The notes: generated by a model not told the origin, from the sequence alone. DNA of 32,063 nucleotides from Flavobacterium sp. (GCA_014378065.1 JACMOK010000095.1:1-32063), one strand, 5' to 3'; shown: positions 8,609-18,262, counted from the stretch's first letter. Program-made: numbers and translations.

Positions 8609-11443
8609 ATGTTAGATTCCAACAATACGATTGAAGTTCTGGGCGCCCGGGTGCACAATCTCAAAAATATAGATGTCTCGATTCCAAGAGAAAAACTGGT
8701 GGTGATTACAGGACTATCAGGTTCCGGAAAATCATCGTTGGCTTTCGATACGATTTATGCTGAAGGCCAACGGCGTTATGTCGAAACATTTTCTGCTTAT
8801 GCGCGACAATTTCTAGGAGGTCTTGAACGTCCCGATGTCGATAAAATTGATGGGCTTTCGCCGGTCATTGCCATTGAACAAAAAACGACCAGTAAAAGTC
8901 CGCGCTCGACTGTCGGCACCATCACCGAGATATACGATTTTCTGCGCTTGCTTTTTGCCCGTGCGGCAGATGCTTACAGTTACAACACGGGAGAAAAGAT
9001 GGTTAGTTACAGCGACGACCAAATTAAAGTGCTGATTACCGAAAATTTTACCGGCAAACGTATCAACATTTTGGCACCGGTAATTCGGGCGCGAAAAGGA
9101 CATTATGGCGAATTGTTCCAGCAGATTGCAAAGCAAGGTTTTGTAAAAGTACGAATTAACGGGGAGGTAAAAGACATTACACCGGGCATGAAACTCGACC
9201 GTTACAAAACCCATGATATCGAAATTGTCATCGACCGGATCTTTGTTGAATCGACTCCAGAAAGCGAAAAGCGTTTGTCGGAAAGCATCCAGACCGCGAT
9301 GTACCACGGCGAAAACATTCTGATGATTTTAGAACAGGATACAAACGAAATCCGATATTTCAGTCGAAACCTTATGTGTCCGACCACCGGCATCTCCTAC
9401 CAGAATCCGGAACCGAATTTATTTTCGTTCAATTCGCCAAAAGGGGCTTGCGAGCATTGCAACGGTTTGGGAAGCGTGAACGAGATCAATCTTAAAAAAA
9501 TAATTCCAAACCCCAAATTATCGATTAAAAACGGCGGCTTTGCTCCGCTTGGCGAATATAAAAGCACTTGGATCTTTAAACAACTGGAGATTATAGGTGC
9601 CAAATACAATTTCAAAATTACAGATCCAATTGCGACGATTTCGGAAGAGGCCATGGATGTAATCTTGCATGGCGGTAAAGAAAAATTTGCCGTCGCTTCA
9701 AAAACCATGGGCATTACCAAAGAATATAAAATTGAATTTGAAGGCATTTCACATTTCATCAAAAATCAGCACGACGAAAGCGGTTCATCGACCATCAAAC
9801 GTTGGGCAAAAGAATTTATGGATGAAATAACATGTCCGGTTTGCGAAGGATCGCGGCTCAAAAAGGAGGCGTTGTATTTTAAAATTGACGAAAAAAATAT
9901 TGCGGACTTATCAGGCATGGACATTTCTGATTTGAGCCTATGGTTTGATCGGTTAGAAAAGCAATTGTCAGACAAGCAAAAGTTAATTGCCACCGAAGTC
10001 ATCAAAGAAATCAAAGATCGTTTGCATTTTCTGATTAATGTGGGCTTAGATTATTTATCTATCAGTCGCAGCTCTAAATCACTTTCCGGCGGTGAGGCGC
10101 AGCGCATTCGTTTGGCTACACAAATTGGCTCACAACTCGTTGGCGTTTTGTATATTTTGGATGAGCCCAGCATTGGTCTGCACCAACGCGACAATGACAA
10201 ATTGATCCATTCGCTTGAACTGCTTCGGGATATTGGAAATTCAGTGATTGTAGTTGAACACGACAAAGACATGATTCAGCGTGCCGACTATGTGATTGAC
10301 ATAGGCCCGAAAGCCGGAAAATACGGTGGCGAAATCATCAGTATCGGCACCCCCGCAGAAACGCTGCAACACCATACGCTGACTGCGCAATATTTAAACG
10401 GTGAGCGCCAAATCGGGATTCCGACCCAGCGAAGGGCTGGCAATGGCAAATTTTTGAAATTGACTGGAGCCAGCGGAAACAACTTAAAAAATGTCTCGAT
10501 TGTATTGCCTTTGGGTAAGATGATTTGCGTAACGGGCGTTTCGGGAAGTGGCAAATCGACGTTAATTAATGAAACCTTGTACCCCATTTTGAATGCCTTT
10601 TATTTTAATGGCGTCAAGAAACCCAAGCCGTATAAAAAGATCGAAGGACTGGAACATATTGACAAGGTAATAGACATTGATCAAAGTCCGATTGGAAGAA
10701 CACCAAGATCCAATCCGGCCACCTACACCGAAGTTTTTTCAGAAATCCGCTCGTTGTTTACGATGACTTCCGAAAGCATGATTCGCGGTTACAAAGCCGG
10801 TCGTTTTAGTTTTAATGTCAAAGGAGGTCGTTGCGAAACTTGTGAAGGCTCTGGCGTTCGCACGATTGAAATGAATTTTCTACCCGATGTGTATGTAGAA
10901 TGTGAAACCTGTCAGGGCAAACGTTTTAACCGCGAGACTTTGGAAATTCGCTACAAAGGAAAATCAGTTTCAGATATATTGAATATGACGGTTGATGAAG
11001 CTGTACCTTTTTTTGAAAATATTCCGAAAATTTACCGAAAAGTTAAAACCATCCAAGAAGTAGGTTTGGGCTACATCACCTTAGGTCAACAAAGCACCAC
11101 ACTTTCGGGCGGAGAAGCGCAAAGGATTAAATTGGCTACCGAGTTGTCTAAAAAAGATACTGGAAATACTTTTTATATTCTTGATGAACCTACAACAGGT
11201 TTGCATTTTGAGGACATCCGTGTGCTGATGGAAGTGATTAACAAATTGGTAGACAAAGGCAATACAATTTTGATCATTGAACATAATATGGATGTGATTA
11301 AACTGGCCGATTACATTATTGATATTGGTCCAGAAGGCGGAAAAGGTGGCGGAATGGTCGTTGCGGAAGGCACACCGGAACAAATCATAAAAAATAAAAA
11401 AAGTCATACAGCCGTGTTTTTACGAAAGGAATTGAAAAATTAA
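8609..11443 (+). CDS. uvrA: Excinuclease ABC subunit A (UvrA)
   Basis: A 944-residue DNA damage recognition ATPase of nucleotide excision repair, matching the usual 940-960. It has two ABC ATPase halves: Walker A GLSGSGKS (35-42) and GVSGSGKS in the second half, signature motifs [13 protein letters not shown] and [13 protein letters not shown], and Walker [10 protein letters not shown] and LDEPTTGLH. Zinc-binding knuckles include CPVCEGSRL and a complete C-terminal module CETC...CETC. In the N-terminal module the first pair reads CPTT, losing one cysteine, followed by CEHC. I chose the ATG at 8609 because the N-terminus then fits UvrA ([14 protein letters not shown] near residue 8) and because the promoter overlaps the alternative TTG at 8597. 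It acts in the cytoplasm with UvrB and UvrC, which are not in this window. Confidence 0.97.
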   Translation: MLDSNNTIEVLGARVHNLKNIDVSIPREKLVVITGLSGSGKSSLAFDTIYAEGQRRYVETFSAYARQFLGGLERPDVDKIDGLSPVIAIEQKTTSKSPRSTVGTITEIYDFLRLLFARAADAYSYNTGEKMVSYSDDQIKVLITENFTGKRINILAPVIRARKGHYGELFQQIAKQGFVKVRINGEVKDITPGMKLDRYKTHDIEIVIDRIFVESTPESEKRLSESIQTAMYHGENILMILEQDTNEIRYFSRNLMCPTTGISYQNPEPNLFSFNSPKGACEHCNGLGSVNEINLKKIIPNPKLSIKNGGFAPLGEYKSTWIFKQLEIIGAKYNFKITDPIATISEEAMDVILHGGKEKFAVASKTMGITKEYKIEFEGISHFIKNQHDESGSSTIKRWAKEFMDEITCPVCEGSRLKKEALYFKIDEKNIADLSGMDISDLSLWFDRLEKQLSDKQKLIATEVIKEIKDRLHFLINVGLDYLSISRSSKSLSGGEAQRIRLATQIGSQLVGVLYILDEPSIGLHQRDNDKLIHSLELLRDIGNSVIVVEHDKDMIQRADYVIDIGPKAGKYGGEIISIGTPAETLQHHTLTAQYLNGERQIGIPTQRRAGNGKFLKLTGASGNNLKNVSIVLPLGKMICVTGVSGSGKSTLINETLYPILNAFYFNGVKKPKPYKKIEGLEHIDKVIDIDQSPIGRTPRSNPATYTEVFSEIRSLFTMTSESMIRGYKAGRFSFNVKGGRCETCEGSGVRTIEMNFLPDVYVECETCQGKRFNRETLEIRYKGKSVSDILNMTVDEAVPFFENIPKIYRKVKTIQEVGLGYITLGQQSTTLSGGEAQRIKLATELSKKDTGNTFYILDEPTTGLHFEDIRVLMEVINKLVDKGNTILIIEHNMDVIKLADYIIDIGPEGGKGGGMVVAEGTPEQIIKNKKSHTAVFLRKELKN

Positions 11444-11757
11444 AATTAATTTCAATAGTTTGTCTGTTAATTAGCTTTTAAGCAGTTTCTCAAGACGTGA
11501 CTGTAGCAAATTGCACTAAAAATGTTTGCTGACTTAAATTGGTTTAATTCTTTAGCTGTGCATCCGATATCGCGTAAATAAATTTTCTCTGTGCACTACT
11601 TATAGCTTACGCTCGCAGATTTTGATTTCAAAAAAACAAGTCCTTACCGCTAATGAATATTTTTTTTAATGAATAGAAAGCGGGAACTTAATTTTTTAAG
11701 TTTGATAATTTACCAACACCCAATGGGATTTTGAATTCGGAATTTTATCATTTGATT

Positions 11758-11787
11758 TTTGAATTTGAAAATTTCCATGTAATTTCG
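11758..11787 (+). promoter_or_regulatory. Probable promoter for the LOG-family gene
   Basis: TTTG (11758-11761), 18 bases, then TAATTTCG (11780-11787), one mismatch from TAnnTTTG. If used, the transcript would carry a leader of about 130 bases including the structured repeat at 11818-11892. Confidence 0.4.
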
Positions 11788-11817
11788 CCAGCCGGTTGTT
11801 AAGAACAACGAATGCCT

Positions 11818-11892
11818 TAGCCCGGATGGTAACAGCATCCTTTTGTGCCGGCGTTCGGCGCAAAAGATAGCGTGGACAGCCGGAACAGCTTC
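11818..11892 (+). repeat. Dispersed structured intergenic repeat, copy 1
   Basis: The ends read TAGCCCGGAT and AGCCGGAACAGCTTC. AGC and CCGG of the left end pair with CCGG and GCT of the right end, leaving a four-base bulge. Inside, GGATG/CATCC can form a small hairpin, and TTTTGTGCCG (11841-11850) pairs with CGGCGCAAAA (11856-11865) over ten pairs with one G-U. A second copy lies at 22760-22855 with nearly the same ends and a different centre. The pattern resembles a dispersed intergenic repeat I recall from Flavobacterium genomes, from memory and unchecked. Confidence 0.7.
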
Positions 11893-11922
11893 TAAATAAA
11901 TATAAAACTTGATTGAAAAAAT

Positions 11923-12651
11923 ATGAGACTACAGGATTTTGACAATGATGAGGATAAAGTCATTCAGGACAAACTGAAACAAAAAACGTGGAATGAGATC
12001 CGCACCAATGACAGCTGGGCGATTTTCAAGATCATGGCAGAATTCGTGAACGGCTATGAAAATATGGGTCGCATTGGTCCCTGCGTTTCTATTTTTGGCT
12101 CGGCACGAACGAAACCTGACGATCACTTTTATTTATTGGCAGAAAAAATTGCTTTCAAAATCAGTAAGGCAGGCTACGGTGTGATTACCGGTGGTGGTCC
12201 GGGAATTATGGAAGCAGGAAACAAAGGAGCGCATTTTGGCGGTGGCACTTCGGTGGGGCTCAATATTGATTTGCCTTTTGAGCAGCATTTCAATCCGTAT
12301 ATCGATCGCGATAAGAATTTAAATTTTGATTATTTCTTTGTCCGAAAAGTTATGTTTGTAAAATATTCGCAAGGATTTGTAGTTATGCCTGGTGGTTTTG
12401 GAACCTTAGATGAAATGTTTGAAGCCATCACGCTTATCCAAACCAAGAAAGTGGCCAAGTTTCCAATCATTTTAGTTGGTAGAGATTTTTGGTCAGGCTT
12501 GATGGATTGGATCAAAGCGGTTTTGGTCGAAAAATATAATAATGTCAGCCCGGGCGACCTTGATCTGATAAAAATCGTAGATACCGAAGATGACGTAGTT
12601 GAAGTGTTGGATAAATTCTACAAAAAATACGATTTGAGTCCCAATTTTTAG
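11923..12651 (+). CDS. LOG-family nucleoside 5'-monophosphate phosphoribohydrolase
   Basis: A 242-residue Rossmann-fold protein of the LOG (lysine decarboxylase-like, TIGR00730) family. The two defining motifs are complete: GGGPGIMEAGNKG (90-102) and PGGFGTLDE (156-164). In characterised members these form the active site that releases the base from nucleoside monophosphates, for example cytokinin riboside monophosphates in plants and purine nucleotides in bacteria. Older annotation as lysine decarboxylase is not supported by such motifs. No signal peptide, so cytosolic. It has an unusually long upstream region carrying a structured repeat and ends at a strong terminator, so it appears monocistronic. 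The physiological substrate here is unknown. Confidence 0.9.
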   Translation: MRLQDFDNDEDKVIQDKLKQKTWNEIRTNDSWAIFKIMAEFVNGYENMGRIGPCVSIFGSARTKPDDHFYLLAEKIAFKISKAGYGVITGGGPGIMEAGNKGAHFGGGTSVGLNIDLPFEQHFNPYIDRDKNLNFDYFFVRKVMFVKYSQGFVVMPGGFGTLDEMFEAITLIQTKKVAKFPIILVGRDFWSGLMDWIKAVLVEKYNNVSPGDLDLIKIVDTEDDVVEVLDKFYKKYDLSPNF

Positions 12652-12655
12652 CGTT

Positions 12656-12683
12656 AAAGCTGCTGCTGCAGCTTTCTTTTTTT
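12656..12683 (+). terminator. Rho-independent terminator after the LOG-family gene
   Basis: AAAGCTGC (12656-12663), loop TGCT, GCAGCTTT (12668-12675), then C and seven T. A perfect eight-pair stem four bases after the stop codon. Confidence 0.9.
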
Positions 12684-12739
12684 GGCAATCGTCAGCAATG
12701 CAGTCCATGCAGTTCATTACTTATTGGCAGTTGGTTTAC

Positions 12740-12747
12740 TAATTTTG
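12740..12747 (+). promoter_or_regulatory. Promoter -7 element close to a TTG start
   Basis: TAATTTTG matches TAnnTTTG exactly and ends 11 bases before the TTG at 12759, so transcription should begin only about six bases before that codon. No clear TTTG at the expected -33 distance. Confidence 0.5.
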
Positions 12748-12758
12748 AAGAACAAAAA

Positions 12759-15590
12759 TTGAGATCTTTCGTAAAATCCTTCCTGTTTTATTTGACTTTG
12801 CTGGTTTCCTATCAGCAATACGCCCAGCATTATTCGCAAATGACAGTGGAAGTCGACGTAAAGTCTCGTACTTTAAATGTCATACAAAATCTTACCTTTT
12901 TTAATCAATCCAGAGACTCGATTGGAATCATCGTGCTCAATGACTGGAATAATGCCTACTCCGATAAAAACTCGCTTTTGGGCAAACGCTTTTCTGACGA
13001 GTTTGTGCGTAATTTTCACCTCGCCAAAGAAAGCGAGCGCGGCAACACCAGCAACCTTACTATTATTGACAATCAAAGTTCCTTTTTAACTTGGATTAGG
13101 CCCGAAGGCGCTCCTGACTTGATAGAAGTGTCGCTCAGGGAAAAAATTGCTGCGGGTGAGAAAGTCTTGCTGCATTTAACTTATAGCGTCAAATTGCCGA
13201 GTGACGAATTTACAAAATACGGTTATAACAACAAAGCAGAATGGACGATTAAAAACTGGTTTTTGACGCCGGCGCGCTATGAAAACCATCATTTCGTGCG
13301 CTACAGTAACGCCAATCTTGATGATATTGCCAACGGACTTTCCGACTATGATTTGGCCATAAGCGTTCCTATTACTGCTGATTTGAGTTCTGATTTAAAT
13401 GAAACCAAAAAGGTAAAAAATCCGGAAAATATACGCTATAATTTTACCGGAAAAAACCGCAATGATTTTAGTTTGTTCTTAGCACCCAACAGCGATTTTT
13501 TTACATTTAAAAATAGTTCGGTGGCCGTCGTTACCAATTTGAAAGACAATAAATTAACTGACATTCAGAAAGCCATTGTTGTTGATCGTGTCGTTCAATA
13601 TGTTCATGACAATATTGGCCAATATCCTTACGAAAAAATCACGGTGTCGCAGGTTGATTATGAACGAAATCCATTTTATGGCCTCAACCAATTGCCCGCG
13701 TTTATTAGTCCGTTTTCCGATGAATTTATTTTTGAACTCAAGTTTCTTAAAACCTATCTCAACAATTTCCTTAAAAATAGTTTACACCTAGATCCTAGAA
13801 AAGACAATTGGATCTATGATGGGATTCAGGTCTACACGATGATGAACTATATAGACGAGCATCATCCAGACGCTAAAATGATGGGCAGCTTGGCAAAATG
13901 GAAATTGCTTAAAAGTTTCAATTTGGTTACCCTTGATTTTAATGAGCAGTACAGTTATTATTACATGCTGATGGCAAGGAAAAATTTGGATCAACCTTTA
14001 GGCGCTTCAAAAGAAACTTTAATTCGGTTTAACGAAAAGATTGCGTCCAAATACAGGGCCGGACTGAGCCTTCGCTATTTAGACAATTATCTGCAAGACA
14101 GCATAGTAAGCACAAATATCAAGCAATTTTTCACTTTAAATGCTTCCGGGCCGACCACAAGAACCGACTTTGAAAATCAGTTACGACAACACACTGATAA
14201 AAATATTGACTGGTTTTTTAAGACTATCATCGATTCAAGAGCCATCGTTGATTACAAATTTAACGAAGTTTCCAAAACCAAAGACAGTATTACTTTTACA
14301 GTAAAAAATAGAACTGGTGTCACCGTACCGATTCCAGTGTACGGTCTCAGCAATAAAAATATCGTTTTTAAAAAATGGTTTGAAAATATAAAAAATGATA
14401 GCACTTTTACGGTAGAGAGAAAAAACGCAGATAAGATTGTATTGAACTACAAAAATGAAGTTCCGGAATACAACCTCAGAAACAACTGGAAATCTTTAAA
14501 AGGTTTTTTCTTCAACAACCGACCTTTCAAGTTCGCTTTTATGAAAGATTTAGAAGATCCGTACTACAACCAAATTCTATATGTTCCTACTTTGACATAT
14601 AATTTATACGACGGACTTTCTCCAGGAATCCGCTTGCACAATAAAACCATTTTGGACAAACCGTTTACCTTTGATGTTAATCCGATTTATTCTCCCAATA
14701 CCAAATCGCTTACGGGAAGTTTCAGCTTAGGAATTAACCAATACAGAAGAAATAGCAGGTTGTTTAATATCAGATACGGCGTTAGCGGTTCTTATTTTCA
14801 TTATGCTCCCGATGCGGCCTATCTCAAAATAAATCCTTCGGTAAACTTTTCAATTCGTAATAATGATTTTAGAGACAACCGAAAACAAGGAATCTCTTTT
14901 AGGTATAATATTGTTCAAAAAGAACCGTCTGCTTTTGTAATAGACAATGGTGTAGCGAATTATTCTGTTTTTAGTGCTCGGTATTTTAATTCGAAGTCAG
15001 AAATTACGAACCTTGTGGTTTACAATACCGATTTACAATTATCTGGTAATTTCGGAAAAGCAGCCGGAGAAATTCAATACCGTAAACTGTTTGACAATAA
15101 TAGGCAGATTAATTTCCGATTGTATGCTGGAACTTTTCTGTATAACGCCAATACAGAATCGGGCTCGTATAATTTTGGATTAGACAAACCCAACGATTAT
15201 TTGTTTGAGTATAATTTTTTTGGCAGGTCTGAAAAATCAGGATTGTTCAGCCAACAATTGTTTTTAGCAGAAGGTGGATTCAAATCTAAACTAAATCCGT
15301 CGAGTGCCAATCAATGGATGACCACTGCAAATGTGGGATTCAACATCTGGAATTGGATTGAAGTTTATGGTGATGTAGGGTTTGTGAAAAACAGAGATTA
15401 TAGCGCAAAGTTTGTATATGATTCTGGGTTGAGACTTAATTTTGTTCCTGATTACTTCGAATTGTATTTGCCCGTGTATTCCAATAATGGCTGGGAAATT
15501 ACCCAATATAAGTACAAAGAAAAAATTAGATTTATTGTAACATTAAGTCCCAAAACGCTACTGAATCTTTTTACCAGAAAATGGTTCTAA
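12759..15590 (+). CDS. Secreted M1-peptidase-like (inactive) protein fused to an outer-membrane beta barrel
   Basis: A 943-residue protein with a signal peptide (FLFYLTLLVSYQQYAQ, cut near residue 23). Residues about 25-480 resemble the N-terminal beta domain and catalytic domain of gluzincin (M1) aminopeptidases. The usual HExxH and WLNEG motifs appear as FELKF (325-329) and WIYDG (351-355), so both histidine zinc ligands are gone and the glutamate ligand is Asp. It is therefore unlikely to be a zinc peptidase. From about residue 575 to the end there are alternating amphipathic strands with many aromatic residues, ending in Phe (TRKWF), as in outer-membrane barrels. The only start that keeps the signal peptide is TTG; no in-frame ATG lies upstream before the preceding gene's terminator, and the next ATG would remove the signal. 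A role in outer-membrane protein handling or peptide binding is only a guess. Confidence 0.7.
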   Translation: MRSFVKSFLFYLTLLVSYQQYAQHYSQMTVEVDVKSRTLNVIQNLTFFNQSRDSIGIIVLNDWNNAYSDKNSLLGKRFSDEFVRNFHLAKESERGNTSNLTIIDNQSSFLTWIRPEGAPDLIEVSLREKIAAGEKVLLHLTYSVKLPSDEFTKYGYNNKAEWTIKNWFLTPARYENHHFVRYSNANLDDIANGLSDYDLAISVPITADLSSDLNETKKVKNPENIRYNFTGKNRNDFSLFLAPNSDFFTFKNSSVAVVTNLKDNKLTDIQKAIVVDRVVQYVHDNIGQYPYEKITVSQVDYERNPFYGLNQLPAFISPFSDEFIFELKFLKTYLNNFLKNSLHLDPRKDNWIYDGIQVYTMMNYIDEHHPDAKMMGSLAKWKLLKSFNLVTLDFNEQYSYYYMLMARKNLDQPLGASKETLIRFNEKIASKYRAGLSLRYLDNYLQDSIVSTNIKQFFTLNASGPTTRTDFENQLRQHTDKNIDWFFKTIIDSRAIVDYKFNEVSKTKDSITFTVKNRTGVTVPIPVYGLSNKNIVFKKWFENIKNDSTFTVERKNADKIVLNYKNEVPEYNLRNNWKSLKGFFFNNRPFKFAFMKDLEDPYYNQILYVPTLTYNLYDGLSPGIRLHNKTILDKPFTFDVNPIYSPNTKSLTGSFSLGINQYRRNSRLFNIRYGVSGSYFHYAPDAAYLKINPSVNFSIRNNDFRDNRKQGISFRYNIVQKEPSAFVIDNGVANYSVFSARYFNSKSEITNLVVYNTDLQLSGNFGKAAGEIQYRKLFDNNRQINFRLYAGTFLYNANTESGSYNFGLDKPNDYLFEYNFFGRSEKSGLFSQQLFLAEGGFKSKLNPSSANQWMTTANVGFNIWNWIEVYGDVGFVKNRDYSAKFVYDSGLRLNFVPDYFELYLPVYSNNGWEITQYKYKEKIRFIVTLSPKTLLNLFTRKWF

Positions 15591-15739
15591 AAAACTAAAT
15601 ATAGATATTTTAACAATAATGCGGTTAAATTTAATTTTTGTTACATATAATTCAAATAACGACTTTTATATCGCAGGTTAATTGATGATTTTGAATTTAC
15701 ATATTTTTTAAACTATGATAAAACAAAGACTTTTTTAAT

Positions 15740-15747
15740 TAAATTTG
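15740..15747 (+). promoter_or_regulatory. Promoter -7 element for the dehydrogenase E1 gene
   Basis: TAAATTTG, exact TAnnTTTG, ending 25 bases before the ATG at 15773. The -33 element is not obvious in this AT-rich region. Confidence 0.55.
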
Positions 15748-15772
15748 TGATCCAATGTTAGACAATTGATTT

Positions 15773-18175
15773 ATGACACAAGCAGAAACCACGACCGCTT
15801 TGACTTTTGAGGACTTTAAAAAAGAAGTGTTAAACGACTATCAGATTGCCGTTACCAGTAGAGAGTGTAGTCTTTTGGGAAGACGCGAAGTATTGACCGG
15901 AAAAGCAAAATTCGGCATTTTTGGCGATGGAAAAGAAGTACCACAACTTGCTATGGCCAAAGCCTTCAGAAATGGCGACTTTCGCTCGGGTTATTATAGA
16001 GACCAAACTTTCATGATGGCCATTGGCGCATTGACAATTCAACAGTTTTTTGCCGGTTTGTATGGCCATACTGATATTGATCATGAACCGATGACCGCTG
16101 GTCGACAAATGGGTGGTCACTTTGCCACCCACAGTTTAAACGAAGATGGTTCTTGGAAAAACCTGACCAAACAAAAAAACTCTAGTGCAGACATTTCGCC
16201 GACCGCTGGACAAATGCCAAGGCTGTTAGGGTTGGCGCAAGCTTCAAAAATATACAGAAATGTCGCCGGAATAGACAGCAAGAATTTTTCGAATAGCGGA
16301 AATGAAATCGCTTGGGGAACCATAGGAAACGCAAGTACTTCCGAAGGGGTATTCTATGAAACAATCAATGCAGCAGGAGTACTTCAAGTGCCTATGGTTG
16401 TGAGCGTTTGGGATGATGAATATGGAATTTCTGTTCATGCCATTCACCAAACTACCAAAGAAAATATTTCAGAAATACTAAATGGATTCCAACGCGATGA
16501 AGACAACAAAGGCTTTGAAATATTGCGCGTTAAAGGTTGGGACTATGCTGAATTGATTACGATTTATGAAAGGGCGGCCGCCATCGCGAGGGAAGAACAC
16601 GTTCCTGTTTTAATACACGTCACCGATCTGACCCAGCCCCAAGGACATTCGACTTCTGGCTCGCACGAACGCTACAAGAACTCAGAAAGATTAGCGTGGG
16701 AAGTTGAATTTGATTGCATTAAACAAATGCGATCTTGGATGGTAACCTATGAAATTGCTGCGGAAGAGGAAATGGATACCATCGATACTAATGCTAGAAC
16801 AGAGGTGCTTGCTGCAAAAAAACTTGCATGGGAAGCATTTGTCGATCCAATAAAAACAGAACAAAAAGAACTCGTTGCATTATTAGAAATGCTGTCCAAT
16901 TCAAGCGATAATAAGGTTTTCATTCAAAAATATGCCGCCGATCTCAACAGCATCAAAGAACCGATAAGAAAAGATATTTTAATTACCGCGCGCAAAGTTT
17001 TGCGGATGATTGTTATAGAGCAAGGGAAAAGCGAACTTTCAGCATGGATTTCTCACTACATAGCAACCATACAACCCAAATTTAGCGCACATCTTTTTTC
17101 TGAATCGAATAAAAATGTTTTTTCCGTAAAAGAAGTATTGCCTACTTATGACGAAAATGCAGAAGATGCTGATGGTAGAGTGGTTTTAAGAGACAATTTC
17201 GACGCCATTTTTACTAAATATCCAGAAGTACTGGTTTTCGGAGAAGATGCAGGAAACATCGGCGATGTAAATCAAGGTCTGGAGGGCATGCAAGAGAAAT
17301 ATGGTGAAAATCGAGTTGCTGATATTGGAATACGCGAAGCTACTATTTTAGGCCAGGGTATTGGGATGGCATTACGCGGCTTAAGGCCGATTGCAGAGAT
17401 CCAGTATTTGGATTATTTGCTTTATGCCATTCAAATCATGAGTGACGATTTGGCTACTTTGCAGTACCGAACCCGTGGCAAACAGAAAGCGCCGCTGATC
17501 ATCAGAACGCGTGGTCATCGGCTGGAAGGCATCTGGCATTCGGGATCTCCAATGGGAATGATCATTAATGCCATTCGTGGAATTCATGTTTTAGTTCCAC
17601 GAAACATGACCAAGGCGGCCGGGTTTTACAATACCCTACTCGAAACTGACGAGCCAGCATTAGTTGTTGAATGTCTGAACGGATACCGTTTAAAAGAAAA
17701 AATGCCTACCAATCTGGGGGAGTTTAAGACGCCGATAGGTATCGTCGAAACAATCAAAAAGGGAACAGACATCACGTTGGTATCATACGGCTCTACCTTG
17801 CGACTTATAGAACAAGCCGCCAAAGAATTACTTGAAACTGGCATTGATTGTGAGATCATCGACATCCAGTCGTTATTGCCTTTCGATATACATCACGATA
17901 TTGCCAAAAGTATTATGAAAACCAACCGATTGTTGGTGATTGACGAGGATGTTCCAGGCGGTGCTTCTGCGTATATACTGCAACAAATTTTGGATGTTCA
18001 GGATGCCTACGATTATTTAGACAGTAAGCCACAAACCTTAGCTTCCAAAGCGCATCGCCCGGCTTACGGGACAGACGGCGATTATTTCTCCAAGCCTTCA
18101 ACAGAAGACATTTATGAAAAGATCTACGGAATGATGAATGAAAGTAATCCCGCCAAGTTTCCAAGTCTTTACTGA
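15773..18175 (+). CDS. Fused 2-oxoacid dehydrogenase E1 (alpha and beta), thiamine-diphosphate dependent
   Basis: An 800-residue fusion. The first part (about 20-330) is E1-alpha like, with RDQTFMMAIG, GGHFATH and the cofactor region around GNASTSEG (185-192) and DDEYGIS (214-220). The second part (from about 460) is E1-beta like: VFGEDAG, GIREATILGQGIGMALRG, the YRTRG/RGHRLEG segment and a transketolase C-terminal domain with VIDEDVPGGAS. A roughly 130-residue helical linker joins them. Such E1 proteins decarboxylate branched-chain 2-oxoacids or pyruvate and pass the acyl group to an E2 lipoyl protein; E2 and E3 are not nearby. The usual GDG...N metal motif reads GN...D here. Bacteroidetes homologues are often annotated as transketolase or alpha-ketoacid dehydrogenase; the substrate is not decidable from sequence. 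Confidence 0.85.
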   Translation: MTQAETTTALTFEDFKKEVLNDYQIAVTSRECSLLGRREVLTGKAKFGIFGDGKEVPQLAMAKAFRNGDFRSGYYRDQTFMMAIGALTIQQFFAGLYGHTDIDHEPMTAGRQMGGHFATHSLNEDGSWKNLTKQKNSSADISPTAGQMPRLLGLAQASKIYRNVAGIDSKNFSNSGNEIAWGTIGNASTSEGVFYETINAAGVLQVPMVVSVWDDEYGISVHAIHQTTKENISEILNGFQRDEDNKGFEILRVKGWDYAELITIYERAAAIAREEHVPVLIHVTDLTQPQGHSTSGSHERYKNSERLAWEVEFDCIKQMRSWMVTYEIAAEEEMDTIDTNARTEVLAAKKLAWEAFVDPIKTEQKELVALLEMLSNSSDNKVFIQKYAADLNSIKEPIRKDILITARKVLRMIVIEQGKSELSAWISHYIATIQPKFSAHLFSESNKNVFSVKEVLPTYDENAEDADGRVVLRDNFDAIFTKYPEVLVFGEDAGNIGDVNQGLEGMQEKYGENRVADIGIREATILGQGIGMALRGLRPIAEIQYLDYLLYAIQIMSDDLATLQYRTRGKQKAPLIIRTRGHRLEGIWHSGSPMGMIINAIRGIHVLVPRNMTKAAGFYNTLLETDEPALVVECLNGYRLKEKMPTNLGEFKTPIGIVETIKKGTDITLVSYGSTLRLIEQAAKELLETGIDCEIIDIQSLLPFDIHHDIAKSIMKTNRLLVIDEDVPGGASAYILQQILDVQDAYDYLDSKPQTLASKAHRPAYGTDGDYFSKPSTEDIYEKIYGMMNESNPAKFPSLY

Positions 18176-18230
18176 TTGCTTTAAATAATAGTGGGAAGTC
18201 TAAGAAGGTAAATCCTAATTTTAAGTTATA

Positions 18231-18262
18231 ATGCCAACCTATTTTTTGTGTTGGCATTTTTT
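18231..18262 (+). terminator. Rho-independent terminator of the dehydrogenase E1 gene
   Basis: ATGCCAAC (18231-18238) pairs perfectly with GTTGGCAT (18250-18257), loop of 11 bases, then T run to 18262. It lies 55 bases after the stop codon. Confidence 0.85.

Larger units (their letters stand above)
11444..11922 (+). other. Gene-poor intergenic stretch with promoter and structured repeat
   Basis: No open frame in 11444-11750 has recognisable protein character; this part is AT-rich and I see no tRNA or clear hairpin there. The right half contains a short inverted repeat GTTGTT-AAG-AACAAC (11796-11810), a promoter-like pair and a 75-base structured repeat, described separately. Confidence 0.6.

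Noticed and set aside
8813..9307. 164-codon minus-strand open frame inside uvrA
   Set aside because: It is the shadow of a strongly conserved gene on the other strand, with no recognisable protein features.
11923..12651. Lysine decarboxylase
   Set aside because: The PGGFGT and GGGPGIMEA motifs define LOG phosphoribohydrolases; the decarboxylase name is a historical misannotation.
12759..15590. Active M1 aminopeptidase
   Set aside because: Both zinc histidines are replaced by Phe and the third ligand is Asp at the aligned positions.
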